Source: Thiorhodovibrio frisius (GTDB lineage Bacteria > Pseudomonadota > Gammaproteobacteria > Chromatiales > Chromatiaceae). From it: DNA of 64,000 nt. A model generated the notes under the pieces. That model was given only the letters and a program-made list of their open reading frames with translations. It was not told where the DNA came from and did not search any database. The stretch is taken from positions 4,272,501-4,336,500 of the forward strand of contig NZ_CP121471.1 of the NCBI RefSeq assembly GCF_033954835.1. Reading direction: 5' to 3'. Shown one piece after another: positions 43,516 to 52,035 of the stretch (position 1 is the stretch's first letter; every line of letters starts with the position of its first letter). Both the position numbers and the translations under genes were made by a program.

Positions 43516-45435
43516 ATGACTCGACATGCATTTCTCATTAGTATCTCCCTTTCCATTAGTTGGTTACTTACCCTCCTGATTTATCAACCGGGTTTGTCCG
43601 GGCCTTTTCTGTTTGACGATATCCCGAATTTGGAAAAGCTCGGCGCCCTCGGCCCCATTGATAGCTGGGAACTCTTCCGCGCCTACCTGCATAGTGGCTT
43701 TGCCGGCCCCACCGGTCGCCCAATTTCACTGACTAGTTTCCTGCTTGACGCCAATGATTGGCCGGCTGATCCTGCGCCGTTCAAAGCCACTAATCTACTC
43801 ATCCATCTGCTAATTGGCGTCATCCTTTTTCCTACCATCCGCAAGCTGTTGCATGCCATCGGTCGCGCGCCCCGCGAAGCAGACTGGATTGGGCTCATCG
43901 CCTCCAGTCTATGGGTGCTCAACCCCTTTTTGGTTTCCACCACGCTCTATGCCGTGCAGCGGATGACGCAGCTTGCTACTTTATTCTCCATCCTCGGCAT
44001 CTGGGGCTATCTACAAGGGCGGCTGTGGTTGGCGACACGCCCGCATCTGGGCTATGCCACGATCAGCGTCAGCTTGGTCTTGGCGACTCTGCTGGCCTTG
44101 CTCAGCAAGGAAAACGGTGCACTGCTGCCTTTGCTGATTCTAACGATGGAATTCGCGCTGCGTTTTCACTGGACGACATCAGGCCCGGATTGGCGCTGGA
44201 AGGGCATTTTCTTAGGACTGCCTGCACTGGTGATTGCCGCGTATCTGGCCATGCGCCTGCCCGGCCTTGAGCGCCCCATTCCCACCCGGGCGTTCACCTT
44301 GCTGGAGCGCCTGCTCACCGAACCGCGCATCCTCTGGGACTACCTATACCATCTGTTTATCCCGCATATTCAAACCCGCGGGCTTTATCAGGATGGAATA
44401 GTGATTTCAACAGGACTCTCCACTCCCTGGACGACATGGCCTGCGGCGGTCGGACTCTTGGCTTTGGGGATAGCTGGATGGCTGGCGCGACGTCAATGGC
44501 CCCTGTTTAGTCTCAGCGTTCTGTTTTTTCTTGTCGGGCAGCTGCTTGAATCCACGACAATTGCGCTTGAACTGTATTTCGAACACCGAAACTATCTTCC
44601 AGCAGTCTTTTTATTTGTGCCTTTGGCCGCCGGCATCTTGGCATTACGTAACCATCTTAAGCCGGTATTGGTCGTGTTCATCATCGCAGCATTCACTGGT
44701 AGCTACGCGATGGCAACCTGGCAGCGCGCGCGCCTATGGGGCGACGAGTCGCAACTGATGCTGGTTTGGGCTGACATGAATCCAAATTCTCCGCGTGCAC
44801 AGACATCGGCCGCGCAAACCTGGCTGCGAATAGGTCAACCAGAACGCGCGTTTGCGCTTTTAGAACGCGCCTCGCGGGAGATGCCGCAGAGTGTTCTGCT
44901 CACTGTGAACACGCTTTCTTTCAAGGCCGAACTCGGAATTCTCAGTCCAGCCGAGCTTGCTGAGGGCGCGGCACGTTTGCGTCAACAACCATTCGATGCA
45001 CAAATGCTCAAAGGCCTAAAACATCTGGTAGAAGGCATCAATGCGCGCGCACCATTACCTGAACATACGGCTATTATGCTGTCGCTATTGGATGCTATGC
45101 GCGATGACCTTCATGGTCAGGTTCCGGTTGCGCACCGCTATAGCTATTATCTGCAAGGGTTATTGTTGTCGGGGCAAGGCGATGGTGTGGGTGCGTACCG
45201 CGATCTGAGCGAGGCACTGTCGTATTACAAGAGTGTAGAAACCGGTCTAAATATGGTGAGCATGCTGGCCACGCATAAGCACTTTAAACAGGCGCTGGAC
45301 ATGCTGGATCAATCCATGCGCGTGCTCGAATCACAGTCTGACAGTGAACTTGGCCGAAAGCGTGATACCTACGAACAAGAAATCGCCAGACTGCGCATGA
45401 CGTTGAAAAATGATCTTGTCAACCAATCGCACTGA
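43516..45435 (+). CDS. Polytopic GT-C-like/TPR membrane protein, candidate pilin glycosyltransferase
   Basis: 639 residues. Residues 8-410 have about ten to eleven membrane helices. The first periplasmic loop carries FDDIPNLEKL, with an acidic pair as in GT-C enzymes, and GRPISLTSF. Residues 415-630 are soluble and TPR-like (AAQTWLRIGQPERAFALLERA). The layout resembles the TMTC/DUF1736 proteins and the membrane proteins often coded next to pilA. The location 164 bp after a pilin supports a role in pilin O-glycosylation, but this is inference. The flippase or PglL family proper is not matched by a Wzy_C motif. Confidence 0.7.
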   Translation: MTRHAFLISISLSISWLLTLLIYQPGLSGPFLFDDIPNLEKLGALGPIDSWELFRAYLHSGFAGPTGRPISLTSFLLDANDWPADPAPFKATNLLIHLLIGVILFPTIRKLLHAIGRAPREADWIGLIASSLWVLNPFLVSTTLYAVQRMTQLATLFSILGIWGYLQGRLWLATRPHLGYATISVSLVLATLLALLSKENGALLPLLILTMEFALRFHWTTSGPDWRWKGIFLGLPALVIAAYLAMRLPGLERPIPTRAFTLLERLLTEPRILWDYLYHLFIPHIQTRGLYQDGIVISTGLSTPWTTWPAAVGLLALGIAGWLARRQWPLFSLSVLFFLVGQLLESTTIALELYFEHRNYLPAVFLFVPLAAGILALRNHLKPVLVVFIIAAFTGSYAMATWQRARLWGDESQLMLVWADMNPNSPRAQTSAAQTWLRIGQPERAFALLERASREMPQSVLLTVNTLSFKAELGILSPAELAEGAARLRQQPFDAQMLKGLKHLVEGINARAPLPEHTAIMLSLLDAMRDDLHGQVPVAHRYSYYLQGLLLSGQGDGVGAYRDLSEALSYYKSVETGLNMVSMLATHKHFKQALDMLDQSMRVLESQSDSELGRKRDTYEQEIARLRMTLKNDLVNQSH

Positions 45436-45507
45436 AACTTAGATTCTCTGGCTCTCAGAGAAAACGAGGTAATTAAAGAAACTATGTAGGCCATCCAAGT
45501 CCAATTA

Positions 45508-45977
45508 AAGGTTCCGGGCTCGAATTAATCCTCCGAGGCAGCCCCCGCATCGTCCCACGCCGACTAGCGCCACTTTTGGCGTGCCGCAAGCCGATATAAA
45601 AGACGCCGAAGTTGCCATCCGCGCCGGCCTCGGTCTCTCTTCAGGAGAGCCGTGTGACGATTTGAGCTTCAGATCGCCGACGAATCAGCCAAAGGTTCCT
45701 GACGGGCATTCCGGGGCAGTTTGCTGTCTTCTGGCTGCACGCATGGAAGGCATCTGCTACTCTTGTTGGCGCGCATCCTAGATCCGATAAGGCGTTAACC
45801 GAGCACTGTCGAGATCGCCTGTTTCCTATCGACCAGAGGTTTCTCCATGCCTGTTGTCGAAGCCGAACCCACCTTTGAGGAGGCACGTCCGATTTTTCGA
45901 TTGGGCGTGGATGCCTACCATCAAATGATTCGCGCCGGCATCTTCGATGAAGACGACCGCGTTGAGCTGATCGAAGA
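45508..45977 (+). repeat. Long direct repeat, copy A (with copies at 50906 and 53942)
   Basis: About 470 bp nearly identical to 50,906-51,381, apart from a 6-bp indel near 45,560 and scattered substitutions. It ends inside the start of a Uma2 gene. The 410 bp between the TPR gene and the Uma2 start are made of this repeat and contain no supported gene; the same short frame (ADIKDAEVAIRAGLGL) recurs in the copy at 50,985 but not in a truncated copy, so it is not called. Confidence 0.9.
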
Positions 45978-46041
45978 GCCAAAGGTCCAGGCTCGCAATT
46001 TTGGAGTCGCTGTAGGCACGCCATCAACTAGACTCACTGAA
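45847..46041 (+). pseudogene. Uma2 gene, 5' fragment (copy A)
   Basis: The first 44 codons (PVVEAEPTFEEARPIFRLGV, DAYHQMIRAGIFDEDDRVEL) equal the intact copies at 47751 and 51251. After LIE the sequence changes to unrelated codons and stops. The nuclease core is missing. Confidence 0.85.
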
Positions 46042-46065
46042 TAGCGACCATAGATTTCTGCGCTC

Positions 46066-46919
46066 ATGAAAACTGACCACCCGATTTATCTGTTCCTGCG
46101 CAGCGGCCCAGATGCCTTCCGGGTGCTCACCGGTGGCATCCAGCTGGAAGGCCCCTACAAAGTCTGCTCCCTGACCATCAAGGACATTGAGCGCCGGCTC
46201 GATGGCTTGGTCGAACCTGACGGCATTCAGGCCCGACCTTTGTTGTCGAATTCCAAGCGCAGCCCTCAGTCAAAGCGCTGTACAATCTCAACACCAAGAT
46301 CGGACTCGTCGGCGAGGAACACCCTGAGCGAGAAGTGCTGGGCATCGCGGTATTTCTGCGCGCAGTCAACATTCCCGCCCACCCGCGCTGGGTGCATGAA
46401 AAAGGCTCACCAATTTGTTGTGTGGCACTCGACAGCTTCCTGCGCGAGCTGCTTGAGCGCGAACCGGACAACCCATTCGTGGCGGTGTTCGCGCCGCTCA
46501 TTATCGACAGTGACGCCGAGCTGACCGAACGCGCCCCGGCGCTGTGGCAGACGGTTCAACAGGCGCCGGTCGATGAAAAGGTCCGCGAGACACTGTCGAA
46601 TGTGCTGGAGTTCTGGTTTTTCGAACGCTTCCGTGGCATGACCGCGAAGGAGATTTGGACAATGTTAAATCTGGTGACCCCAATCCAGGAGACGAAGGCG
46701 TATCAGTCGATTTATGCTGAAGGCAAGACTGAAGGCAAGACTGAAGGCAAGGCGGCGACCCTCCAACGCCAACTAACCCGCCGGTTCGGCCCACAGCCCG
46801 TTTGGGCCGCGCAGCGCATCGCCGCCGCTCCCGAGGCGCAGCTTGACACCTGGCTCGATGGAATTTTCGACGCTACCAGCGTCGAGGACTTGCTTGGAGG
46901 CAAGAACGAGCGGCACTGA
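46066..46919 (+). pseudogene. Rpn/DUF2887-type PD-(D/E)XK nuclease, one frameshift
   Basis: Residues 1-58 (YLFLRSGPDAFRVLTGG, IKDIERRLDGLVEPDG) are in the frame of the ATG at 46066. From about 46,230 the protein continues in another frame: FVVEFQAQPSVKALYNLNTK, then EVLGIAVFLRA and the C-terminal KTEGKTEGKAATLQRQL tail, with stop at 46,919. FVVEFQAQ contains the E-x-Q/K core of the nuclease. A one-base deletion near 46,232 explains the shift. The family is linked to recombination-promoting nucleases. Confidence 0.8.
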
Positions 46920-47237
46920 TATCAGGATTAAAGGTTCCAGGTTCGCTTTGCTTCCTGAATCAGTCCAAACCAAAGATTAAAAGGTTCGATTAAAAGGTTC
47001 CATGCTCGAATTCTTTTCGAACCTGCTCGGGCAAGGACGCCCAACGGCCTTTTCAACCCCGCTCCCGAGTCATCGAGGCGGGGTTTTTGCTGTGGGGGGC
47101 TGGCGGCCAACGTCACGAGCTTGATTCCTGGAGCAGAGGCGTCTACGCTCACCGTATCCGCAAATCAAACAAACTTAATCTCGTTTCGCTCGTGCCGTTT
47201 GTTCGTCCACTGATCAAGCAAGGCTATTATATAAAGC
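46920..47237 (+). repeat. Dispersed repeat with terminator (copy 1)
   Basis: The 318 bp between the Rpn pseudogene and the PIN gene hold no gene. From about 47,004 to 47,092 they match 60,471-60,560, with AGGACGCCCAACGGCCTTTT in both. Inside is an intrinsic terminator at 47,055-47,088: AACCCCGC and GCGGGGTTTTT flank a 14-nt loop. Confidence 0.8.
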
Positions 47238-47537
47238 ATGAGAAAGAGCGTCTACATTGAAACATCGATTCCAAGCTATCTCACAGCAAGGCCAAGTCGG
47301 GATGTGCGAGTTGCTGCGTGGCAGCAATTGACATCTCAAGCGGAAGCCGACGCGCTTCATATCGCGATTTCTGCCGTTCATCGCATCGATTATTTGCTGA
47401 CATGGAATTGTCGTCATATTGATAATGCAACCAGAAAGCCGATGTTAAGGGCAATTTGTGAAAAAGCAGGATATTGTTGTCCTGAAATCTGCACCCCGAT
47501 GGAACTACTTCCGGAGAACGACGATGTATCACGATGA
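47238..47537 (+). pseudogene. PIN-domain protein with an in-frame internal deletion
   Basis: 99 residues, about 60 fewer than its family. The N-terminus RKSVYIETSIPSYLTARPSR with the first catalytic acid is joined directly to ADALHIAISAVHRIDYLLTW, which carries the last acidic block. The second acidic block and the clamp helices are missing, so activity is unlikely. The frame stays open to its normal end CTPMELLPEND. Confidence 0.75.
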
Positions 47538-47709
47538 AATTATTGCTGAAGTTTGGCAAAACCGCGATGCTTTTACTTCAGAACACCGACATAACTTGGC
47601 GGACATGGTTGCCCATCTGCAAGCGCAGCAACAAACAAATCATCGTGTTATTGTTGATAGAAGGGAGGGCCTTGATCATGCCTTGGTCCAAAACCGAGCA
47701 TTTAGGTAG
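47524..47709 (+). CDS. Small partner (presumed antitoxin) of the PIN protein
   Basis: 61 residues starting within the PIN gene (14-bp overlap). MYHDEIIAEVWQNRDAF and SEHRHNLADMVAHLQAQQ match the short helical proteins that accompany this PIN subfamily. The last part after DRRE differs from the family and may be altered by the adjoining repeat. Its toxin carries a deletion. Confidence 0.65.
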   Translation: MYHDEIIAEVWQNRDAFTSEHRHNLADMVAHLQAQQQTNHRVIVDRREGLDHALVQNRAFR

Positions 47710-47750
47710 CTATCGAGATCGCCTGTTTCCTATCGACCAGAGGTTTCTCC

Positions 47751-48335
47751 ATGCCTGTTGTCGAAGCCGAACCCACCTTTGAGGAGGCACGTCCGATTTT
47801 TCGATTGGGCGTGGATGCCTACCATCAAATGATTCGCGCTGGCATCTTCGATGAAGACGACCGCGTTGAGCTGATCGAAGGAGAGCTTCGCGCAATGACG
47901 CCCATCAATCCCGGTCATGCAGGAAAGAACAAACGGCTGAACCGACTTTTGACGCTCCGTGTGGGGGACGCGGCCCTGGTTTCGGTGCAGGATCCGCTCA
48001 CGCTGGCACCTCGTTCGGAGCCCGAGCCGGACCTGATGCTACTGCGCCCGCGCGATGACTTCTACGAAGGCGCGAACCCAACGCCGGCAGATACGCTGTT
48101 GGTCATCGAGATCTGTGATACCTCGCTGCCCTACGACCGCGAGGTCAAAGTACCTCTATACGCGGCCTATGGTGTCCCCGAGGTCTGGCTGGTCGACCTC
48201 AAACATCGGCGCCTGGACCTCTATCGGGATCCCGGACCCGACGGCTATCGGCAGGTTCTACGACCCGATCCGAGCGAGGTCTTGGCGCCGCTGCTTTTGC
48301 CGAGTCTGCATCTTCGCGTCGATGAAATCTGGTAG
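47751..48335 (+). CDS. Uma2-family PD-(D/E)XK protein (copy B)
   Basis: 194 residues, full family length. The nuclease core is PEPDLMLLRPRDD, TLLVIEICDTSL and the Lys in REVKVPLYAAYG, followed by GVPEVWLVDLKHRRLDLYR. It is followed by the higBA remnant. Whether Uma2 proteins cut DNA in these hosts is not established. Differs from copy C at only a few residues (for example LPYDRE against LGYDRE). Confidence 0.87.
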   Translation: MPVVEAEPTFEEARPIFRLGVDAYHQMIRAGIFDEDDRVELIEGELRAMTPINPGHAGKNKRLNRLLTLRVGDAALVSVQDPLTLAPRSEPEPDLMLLRPRDDFYEGANPTPADTLLVIEICDTSLPYDREVKVPLYAAYGVPEVWLVDLKHRRLDLYRDPGPDGYRQVLRPDPSEVLAPLLLPSLHLRVDEIW

Positions 48336-48371
48336 TAGCGAGGGAGATTGCATGCCGAGCCGAATCTAGGA

Positions 48372-48521
48372 TTCTTGCGCCGACCACCTGGCAATCGACT
48401 GGAGGGACTCGAAGGGGATCGCGCTGGGCAGTTCAGCATTCGTATCAACGAGCAATGGCGGGAGTGTTTCTGTTGGGAAGAGGGTGGTCCTTCGCAGGTC
48501 GAAATCGTCGACTATCACTGA
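48372..48521 (+). pseudogene. HigB toxin, 3' half only (copy B)
   Basis: The frame reads FLRRPPGNRLEGLEGDRAGQ, then SIRINEQWRECFCWEEGG and VEIVDYH with a TGA at 48,519-48,521. This is the C-terminal 49 residues of a HigB/RelE-type toxin with its catalytic-region QWR. The N-terminal half has been replaced by the Uma2 sequence. No start codon remains. Confidence 0.85.
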
Positions 48522-48535
48522 TGGAGCAAGCGAAC

Positions 48536-48868
48536 ATGAGTCGTGAAGTCGCGCTGGTACACCCTGGAGAAATCCTGCTCAAGGACTGGCTTGAGCCATT
48601 GGGCATCAGCCAATACGCACTTGCCAACGCGATCGGCGTGCCGCGCCGACGCATCAACGAGATCGTGCGCGGCCAACGGGCGATCAGCGCCGATACCGCT
48701 ACTCGCCTCGGGGTCTTCTTCGATGTCGATGCCCAAGGCTGGCTGGCCCTGCAAGCTCATTGCGACGCGGAACAGGCCCGCGAACGGCTGCGCGAGGAAT
48801 TGCCGCGGATTCCGCGCTACGACCGCGAGACCACCGCGCGGCCGAAAAACGATCACTTTTCCCTTTAG
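48536..48868 (+). CDS. higA: HigA antitoxin (copy B)
   Basis: 110 residues from the ATG at 48536; an upstream ATG at 48521 overlaps the toxin stop and is the alternative. HPGEILLKDWLEPLGISQYALA and VPRRRINEIVRGQRAISADT are the HigA HTH signatures. It is intact, but its toxin is only half present. Confidence 0.9.
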   Translation: MSREVALVHPGEILLKDWLEPLGISQYALANAIGVPRRRINEIVRGQRAISADTATRLGVFFDVDAQGWLALQAHCDAEQARERLREELPRIPRYDRETTARPKNDHFSL

Positions 48869-48880
48869 AGCCCAATAGGA

Positions 48881-49030
48881 GCTAAATGGGGCCAGGTTGG
48901 ATTTAATTTCTGAGCCACCCCAGCCGGGCGCAGCCTTAGCGCAACCCGGCGCGGCTGACCCCTCGGGCACGGATGCCCACAGCCCCAGACAACCCCGCTC
49001 CCGACTCCTCGGGGCGGGGTTTTTGCTGTG
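48881..49030 (+). repeat. Dispersed repeat with terminator (copy 2)
   Basis: Begins GCTAAATGGGGCCAGGTTGG, continues with CCACCCCAGCCGGGC and GGCACGGATGCCCACAGCCC, and ends with a terminator at 48,991-49,025 (AACCCCGC / GGGGCGGGGTTTTT). Related copies lie at 49,808-49,926, 50,051-50,165 and 60,830-60,897. Confidence 0.8.
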
Positions 49031-49103
49031 TTTTCTTGCTTAATTCCTAAAACATACAGCGGTATCGCTTGACATGCGCTTCATTTCTCATAGGCTATAG
49101 CAT

Positions 49104-49529
49104 ATGATCGTAGTGCTTGATACCGATGTCATTGTTTCGGCTGTTGTCAGTCCGACTGGAGCATCCCGTTTTTTGCTGCATGAAATCGGTGTTGGTCGCT
49201 TACCAGCAGCAGCATCTGTACCGTTGCTGCTGGAATACGAGGCCGTGCTTAAACGCCCTGAAACACTTGATCGTGCAGGCGGCACGCTGGGTGACATGGA
49301 TGTGATTCTCGATCAGTTGGCCGCCGTTATGCAGCGGGCACCAATCTGGTACTTGTGGCGTCCGCAGTTGCGTGACGCGAACGACGACATGGTGCTGGAG
49401 GCGGCTGCAAATGCGGCAGCAACGCATTTGGTCACCTTCAATATCCGTGACTTCAAAACGGCGCCGAGCCGATTCGGGATTGAACTGTGCCGCCCGGCTG
49501 AGATAGCGAGGATTTTGCGCCATGAGTAA
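49104..49529 (+). CDS. PIN-domain toxin (PIN-family TA component)
   Basis: 141 residues. VVLDTDVIVSAVVSPTGASR is the start of the COG1569 PIN group; LLEYEAVLKRPE, RDANDDMVLEAAANAAATHLVTFN carry the other acids. Likely an RNase toxin. The stop overlaps the antitoxin by 8 bp. Confidence 0.9.
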   Translation: MIVVLDTDVIVSAVVSPTGASRFLLHEIGVGRLPAAASVPLLLEYEAVLKRPETLDRAGGTLGDMDVILDQLAAVMQRAPIWYLWRPQLRDANDDMVLEAAANAAATHLVTFNIRDFKTAPSRFGIELCRPAEIARILRHE

Positions 49530-49767
49530 GAGCAACTACGCATTGAGCGCGCCACAGAGCATTCTGGAGGCGGCACGCCGCGCCGCCAAGCGTGATGGCG
49601 TCAGCTTGAACCAATTCATCAATACCGCCTTGGCTGAGAAGGTCGCCACACTGGAGACTGAGGCAGTCTTTACGCGCCGCGCAGAAAGGGCTGACCGAGC
49701 GCGTTTCTTGGATGTCTTAAAGCGTTTGGGTCGAGACCCGCCTCGACCGGGGGACGAACTCAGCTAA
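49522..49767 (+). CDS. HicB-like ribbon-helix-helix antitoxin
   Basis: 81 residues. SAPQSILEAARRAAKRDGVS and LNQFINTALAEKVATLE form a CopG/HicB-type RHH domain. It overlaps the PIN toxin and is the probable antitoxin. Confidence 0.85.
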   Translation: MSKSNYALSAPQSILEAARRAAKRDGVSLNQFINTALAEKVATLETEAVFTRRAERADRARFLDVLKRLGRDPPRPGDELS

Positions 49768-49815
49768 ATGTGCTAAATGGTGCTGCTAAATGGTGCTGCT
49801 AAATGTGCTAAATGG
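49763..49815 (+). repeat. Short tandem repeats of GCTAAATG at the edge of a dispersed repeat
   Basis: GCTAAATG occurs five times within about 50 bp, starting inside the stop of the preceding gene (CAGCTAAATG). It lies at the left edge of the dispersed repeat copy 3. The pattern suggests repeated slippage or repeated insertion at the same end. Confidence 0.75.
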
Positions 49816-49926
49816 GGCCAGGTTGGAGTTAACCTAAGCCCAACCTGGCGCTGCTGACCCCTCGGGCACGGATGCCCACAGCCCCAGACAACCCCGCTCC
49901 CGAGTCATCGGGGCGGGGCTTTTGCC
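49808..49926 (+). repeat. Dispersed repeat with terminator (copy 3)
   Basis: Starts GCTAAATGGGGCCAGGTTGG and ends with a terminator at 49,890-49,923 (AACCCCGC and GGGGCGGGGCTTTT). Its centre is shorter than in copy 2. Confidence 0.75.
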
Positions 49927-49975
49927 TTGGTGGGGTGGTATTGTTGATGCGGATCAAAATTGATGCAATACGCGC

Positions 49976-50053
49976 ATGTCTGAATCCATACTCACCGTCC
50001 ACTTCTTCGCCACCGAAAGCAACAGCGAACCAGTACGCGATTGGCTGGGAACA
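49976..50053 (+). pseudogene. Gp49-like HigB toxin, 5' remnant
   Basis: From the ATG at 49976, 26 codons read SESILTVHFFATESNSEPVR plus DWLGTN, the usual start of phage Gp49-like RelE/HigB toxins. The frame then runs into dispersed repeat copy 4 (50,051-50,165). The rest of the module is missing. Confidence 0.65.
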
Positions 50054-50165
50054 AATGGGGTCAGGTTGGAATTAATTTCCGAGCCACCCCAGCCGGGCCA
50101 AGCCTAACCGCAACCCGGCGCGACTGCCCCCCTCGGGCACGGATGGCCAAAGCCCAAGAACAGCC
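50051..50165 (+). repeat. Dispersed repeat (copy 4), terminator part missing
   Basis: AAATGGGGTCAGGTTGGAAT, CCACCCCAGCCGGGCC and GGCACGGATGGCCAAAGCCC follow the order of copies 2 and 3, but the AACCCCGC stem is gone. It truncates the Gp49-like toxin gene. Confidence 0.7.
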
Positions 50166-50180
50166 CCCTGTTGTGAGGTG

Positions 50181-50573
50181 CTAGAGCGCGAAAGCGACAT
50201 CGGTTTTGGAGAAATCCGCGCCCTTGAACAAGAGCGGCTCTTGGAGCTTCTTCGCGAGCGCGTAGGAAAAACAATCACCGAAGTTCAGGCCGGCTGGATG
50301 ACGCCCCTTGCCGTATTGCAGCCAGGCGTGATATGCGATGCGCGCCAGTTCGGCATCGACGGGCTGGATGTCGATCATGGCTAGCACGAGCAATTCGTCA
50401 AGGCTTTGCCGACCCAGCTCGCCACGTCGCGCGCTGATGACGAGCATGGTTTCAAGCCAGGTGGCGGCCGACATGACATTGGGCGAATCCATCTCGCTCA
50501 AACGGCGGGCGTGGCGCTCGGCTTCGGGCTCGTCCAGCAGGATGCACACAAGCGATGAGGTATCGATGACCAT
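50181..50573 (-). CDS. VapC PIN-domain toxin
   Basis: 130 residues. VIDTSSLVCILLDEPEAERH, ATWLETMLVISARRG and LNFGDCFSYALAKKLQEPLL carry the PIN acids in the order typical of VapC. Upstream on the same strand, 11 bp away, is its antitoxin. Confidence 0.9.
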   Translation of the reverse strand: MVIDTSSLVCILLDEPEAERHARRLSEMDSPNVMSAATWLETMLVISARRGELGRQSLDELLVLAMIDIQPVDAELARIAYHAWLQYGKGRHPAGLNFGDCFSYALAKKLQEPLLFKGADFSKTDVAFAL

Positions 50574-50584
50574 GTGGGTGTCAC

Positions 50585-50845
50585 TTAGCTCGGCAGTCCG
50601 TTTGCATCGTAGCCGATGATCTCATTCGCGCCGCGCGGATCGAGTTCTGGAGCTGCCGCGCAGCGTCGGCTGATGTCCAGGATAGCGGATAGCCGCTGAC
50701 TCGCGTCCCGCAGGGGCGAGTGATGCGTCTCGTCGTCCACCAGAACGATGACTTTTACGGGACGGTCTTCCCGCCAACGCCGGTAAGTAGCCGGTAGGCA
50801 AATAACGCCGTCTTTTAGGTGAGCCTCAAATTCGATGGAATGCAT
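50585..50845 (-). CDS. VapB-type antitoxin (AbrB-like)
   Basis: 86 residues. IEFEAHLKDGVICLPATYRR is an AbrB-like strand pair, VKVIVLVDDE follows, and the C-terminal ANEIIGYDANGLPS is the toxin-binding end common in this VapB group. Pairs with the VapC downstream. Confidence 0.83.
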   Translation of the reverse strand: MHSIEFEAHLKDGVICLPATYRRWREDRPVKVIVLVDDETHHSPLRDASQRLSAILDISRRCAAAPELDPRGANEIIGYDANGLPS

Positions 50846-50905
50846 ATGATTGCGCCGGTGAAATAGAACAAATGTTCGGTAAGTCTAGCACTGGCTACCC
50901 GATTG

Positions 50906-51381
50906 AAGGTTCCAGGCTCGAATTAATCCTCCGAGGCAGCCCCCGGATCGTCCCACGCTGGCGCCGACTAGCGCCACTTTTGGCGTGCCGCAAGCCGATA
51001 TAAAAGACGCCGAAGTTGCCATCCGCGCCGGCCTCGGTCTCTCTTCAGGAGAGCCGTGTGACGATTTGAGCTTCAGATCGCCGACGAATCAGCCAAAGGT
51101 TCCTGACGGGCATTCCGGGGCAGTTTGCTGTCTTCTGGCTGCACGCATGGGAGGCATCTGCTACTCTTGTTGGCGCGCATCCTAGATCCGATAAGGCGTT
51201 AACCGAGCACTGTCGTGATCGCCTGTTTCCTATCGACCAGAGGTTTCTCTATGCCTGTTGTCGAAGCCGAACCCACCTTTGAGGAGGCACGTCCCATCTT
51301 TCGATTGGGCGTGGATGCCTACCATCAAATGATTCGCGCCGGCATCTTCGATGAAGACGACCGCGTTGAGCTGATCGAAGG
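50906..51381 (+). repeat. Long direct repeat, copy C
   Basis: Matches 45,508-45,977 with one 6-bp insertion and few substitutions, and overlaps the 1,043-bp repeat. It includes the promoter region of the Uma2 gene. The 345 bp between vapB and Uma2 contain only this sequence. Confidence 0.9.
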
Positions 51382-51835
51382 AGAGCTTCGCGCAATGACG
51401 CCCATCAATCCCGATCATGCAGGAAAGAACAAACGGCTGAACCGACTGCTGACGCTCCGTGTGGGGGACGCGGCCTTGGTTTCTGTGCAGGATCCGCTCA
51501 CGCTGGCACCTCGTTCGGAGCCCGAGCCGGACCTGATGCTACTGCGCCCGCGCGATGACTTCTACGAAGGCGCGAACCCAACGCCGGCAGATACGCTGTT
51601 GGTCATCGAGATCTGTGATACCTCGCTGGGCTACGACCGCGAGGTCAAAGTACCTCTATACGCGGCCTATGGTGTCCCCGAGGTCTGGCTGGTCGACCTC
51701 AAACATCGGCGCCTGGACCTCTATCGGGATCCCGGACCCGACGGCTATCGGCACGTTCTACGACCCGATCCGAGCGAGGTCGTGGTGCCGCTGCTTTTGC
51801 CGAGTCTGCATCTTCGCGTCGATGAAATCTGGTAG
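51251..51835 (+). CDS. Uma2-family PD-(D/E)XK protein (copy C)
   Basis: 194 residues, almost identical to copy B. The core PEPDLMLLRPRDD, VIEICDTSLGYDRE and VPLYAAYGVPEVWLVD is intact. The ATG at 51251 is at the same place as in the other copies, although the frame is open further upstream. Confidence 0.87.
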   Translation: MPVVEAEPTFEEARPIFRLGVDAYHQMIRAGIFDEDDRVELIEGELRAMTPINPDHAGKNKRLNRLLTLRVGDAALVSVQDPLTLAPRSEPEPDLMLLRPRDDFYEGANPTPADTLLVIEICDTSLGYDREVKVPLYAAYGVPEVWLVDLKHRRLDLYRDPGPDGYRHVLRPDPSEVVVPLLLPSLHLRVDEIW

Positions 51836-51871
51836 TAGTGAGGGAGATTGCATGCCGCGCCGAATCTAGGA

Positions 51872-52021
51872 TTCCTGCGCCGACCACCTGGCAATCGACT
51901 GGAGGGACTCGAAGGGGATCGCGCTGGGCAGTTCAGCATTCGCATCAACGAGCAATGGCGGGTGTGTTTCTGTTGGGAAGAGGGTGGTCCTTCGCAGGTC
52001 GAAATCGTCGACTATCACTGA
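51872..52021 (+). pseudogene. HigB toxin, 3' half only (copy C)
   Basis: Same as the remnant at 48,372-48,521, with only minor changes (QWRVCFCWEEGG). It joins the Uma2 sequence at the same base, which shows common origin by duplication. Confidence 0.85.
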
Positions 52022-52035
52022 TGGAGCAAGCGAAC

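Larger units (their letters stand above)
47714..48756 (+). repeat. 1,043-bp direct repeat, copy B (second copy 51214-52256)
   Basis: The Uma2 gene, the HigB remnant and most of higA are repeated at exactly +3,500 bp with no gap in the alignment and only scattered substitutions. Both copies share the same truncated HigB junction, so the duplication happened after that deletion. Confidence 0.93.

Noticed and set aside
45581-45781. A 66-codon frame repeated at 50,985-51,185
   Set aside because: It lies inside a long DNA repeat, is cut in the third copy, has no ribosome site and no family similarity that I recognise.
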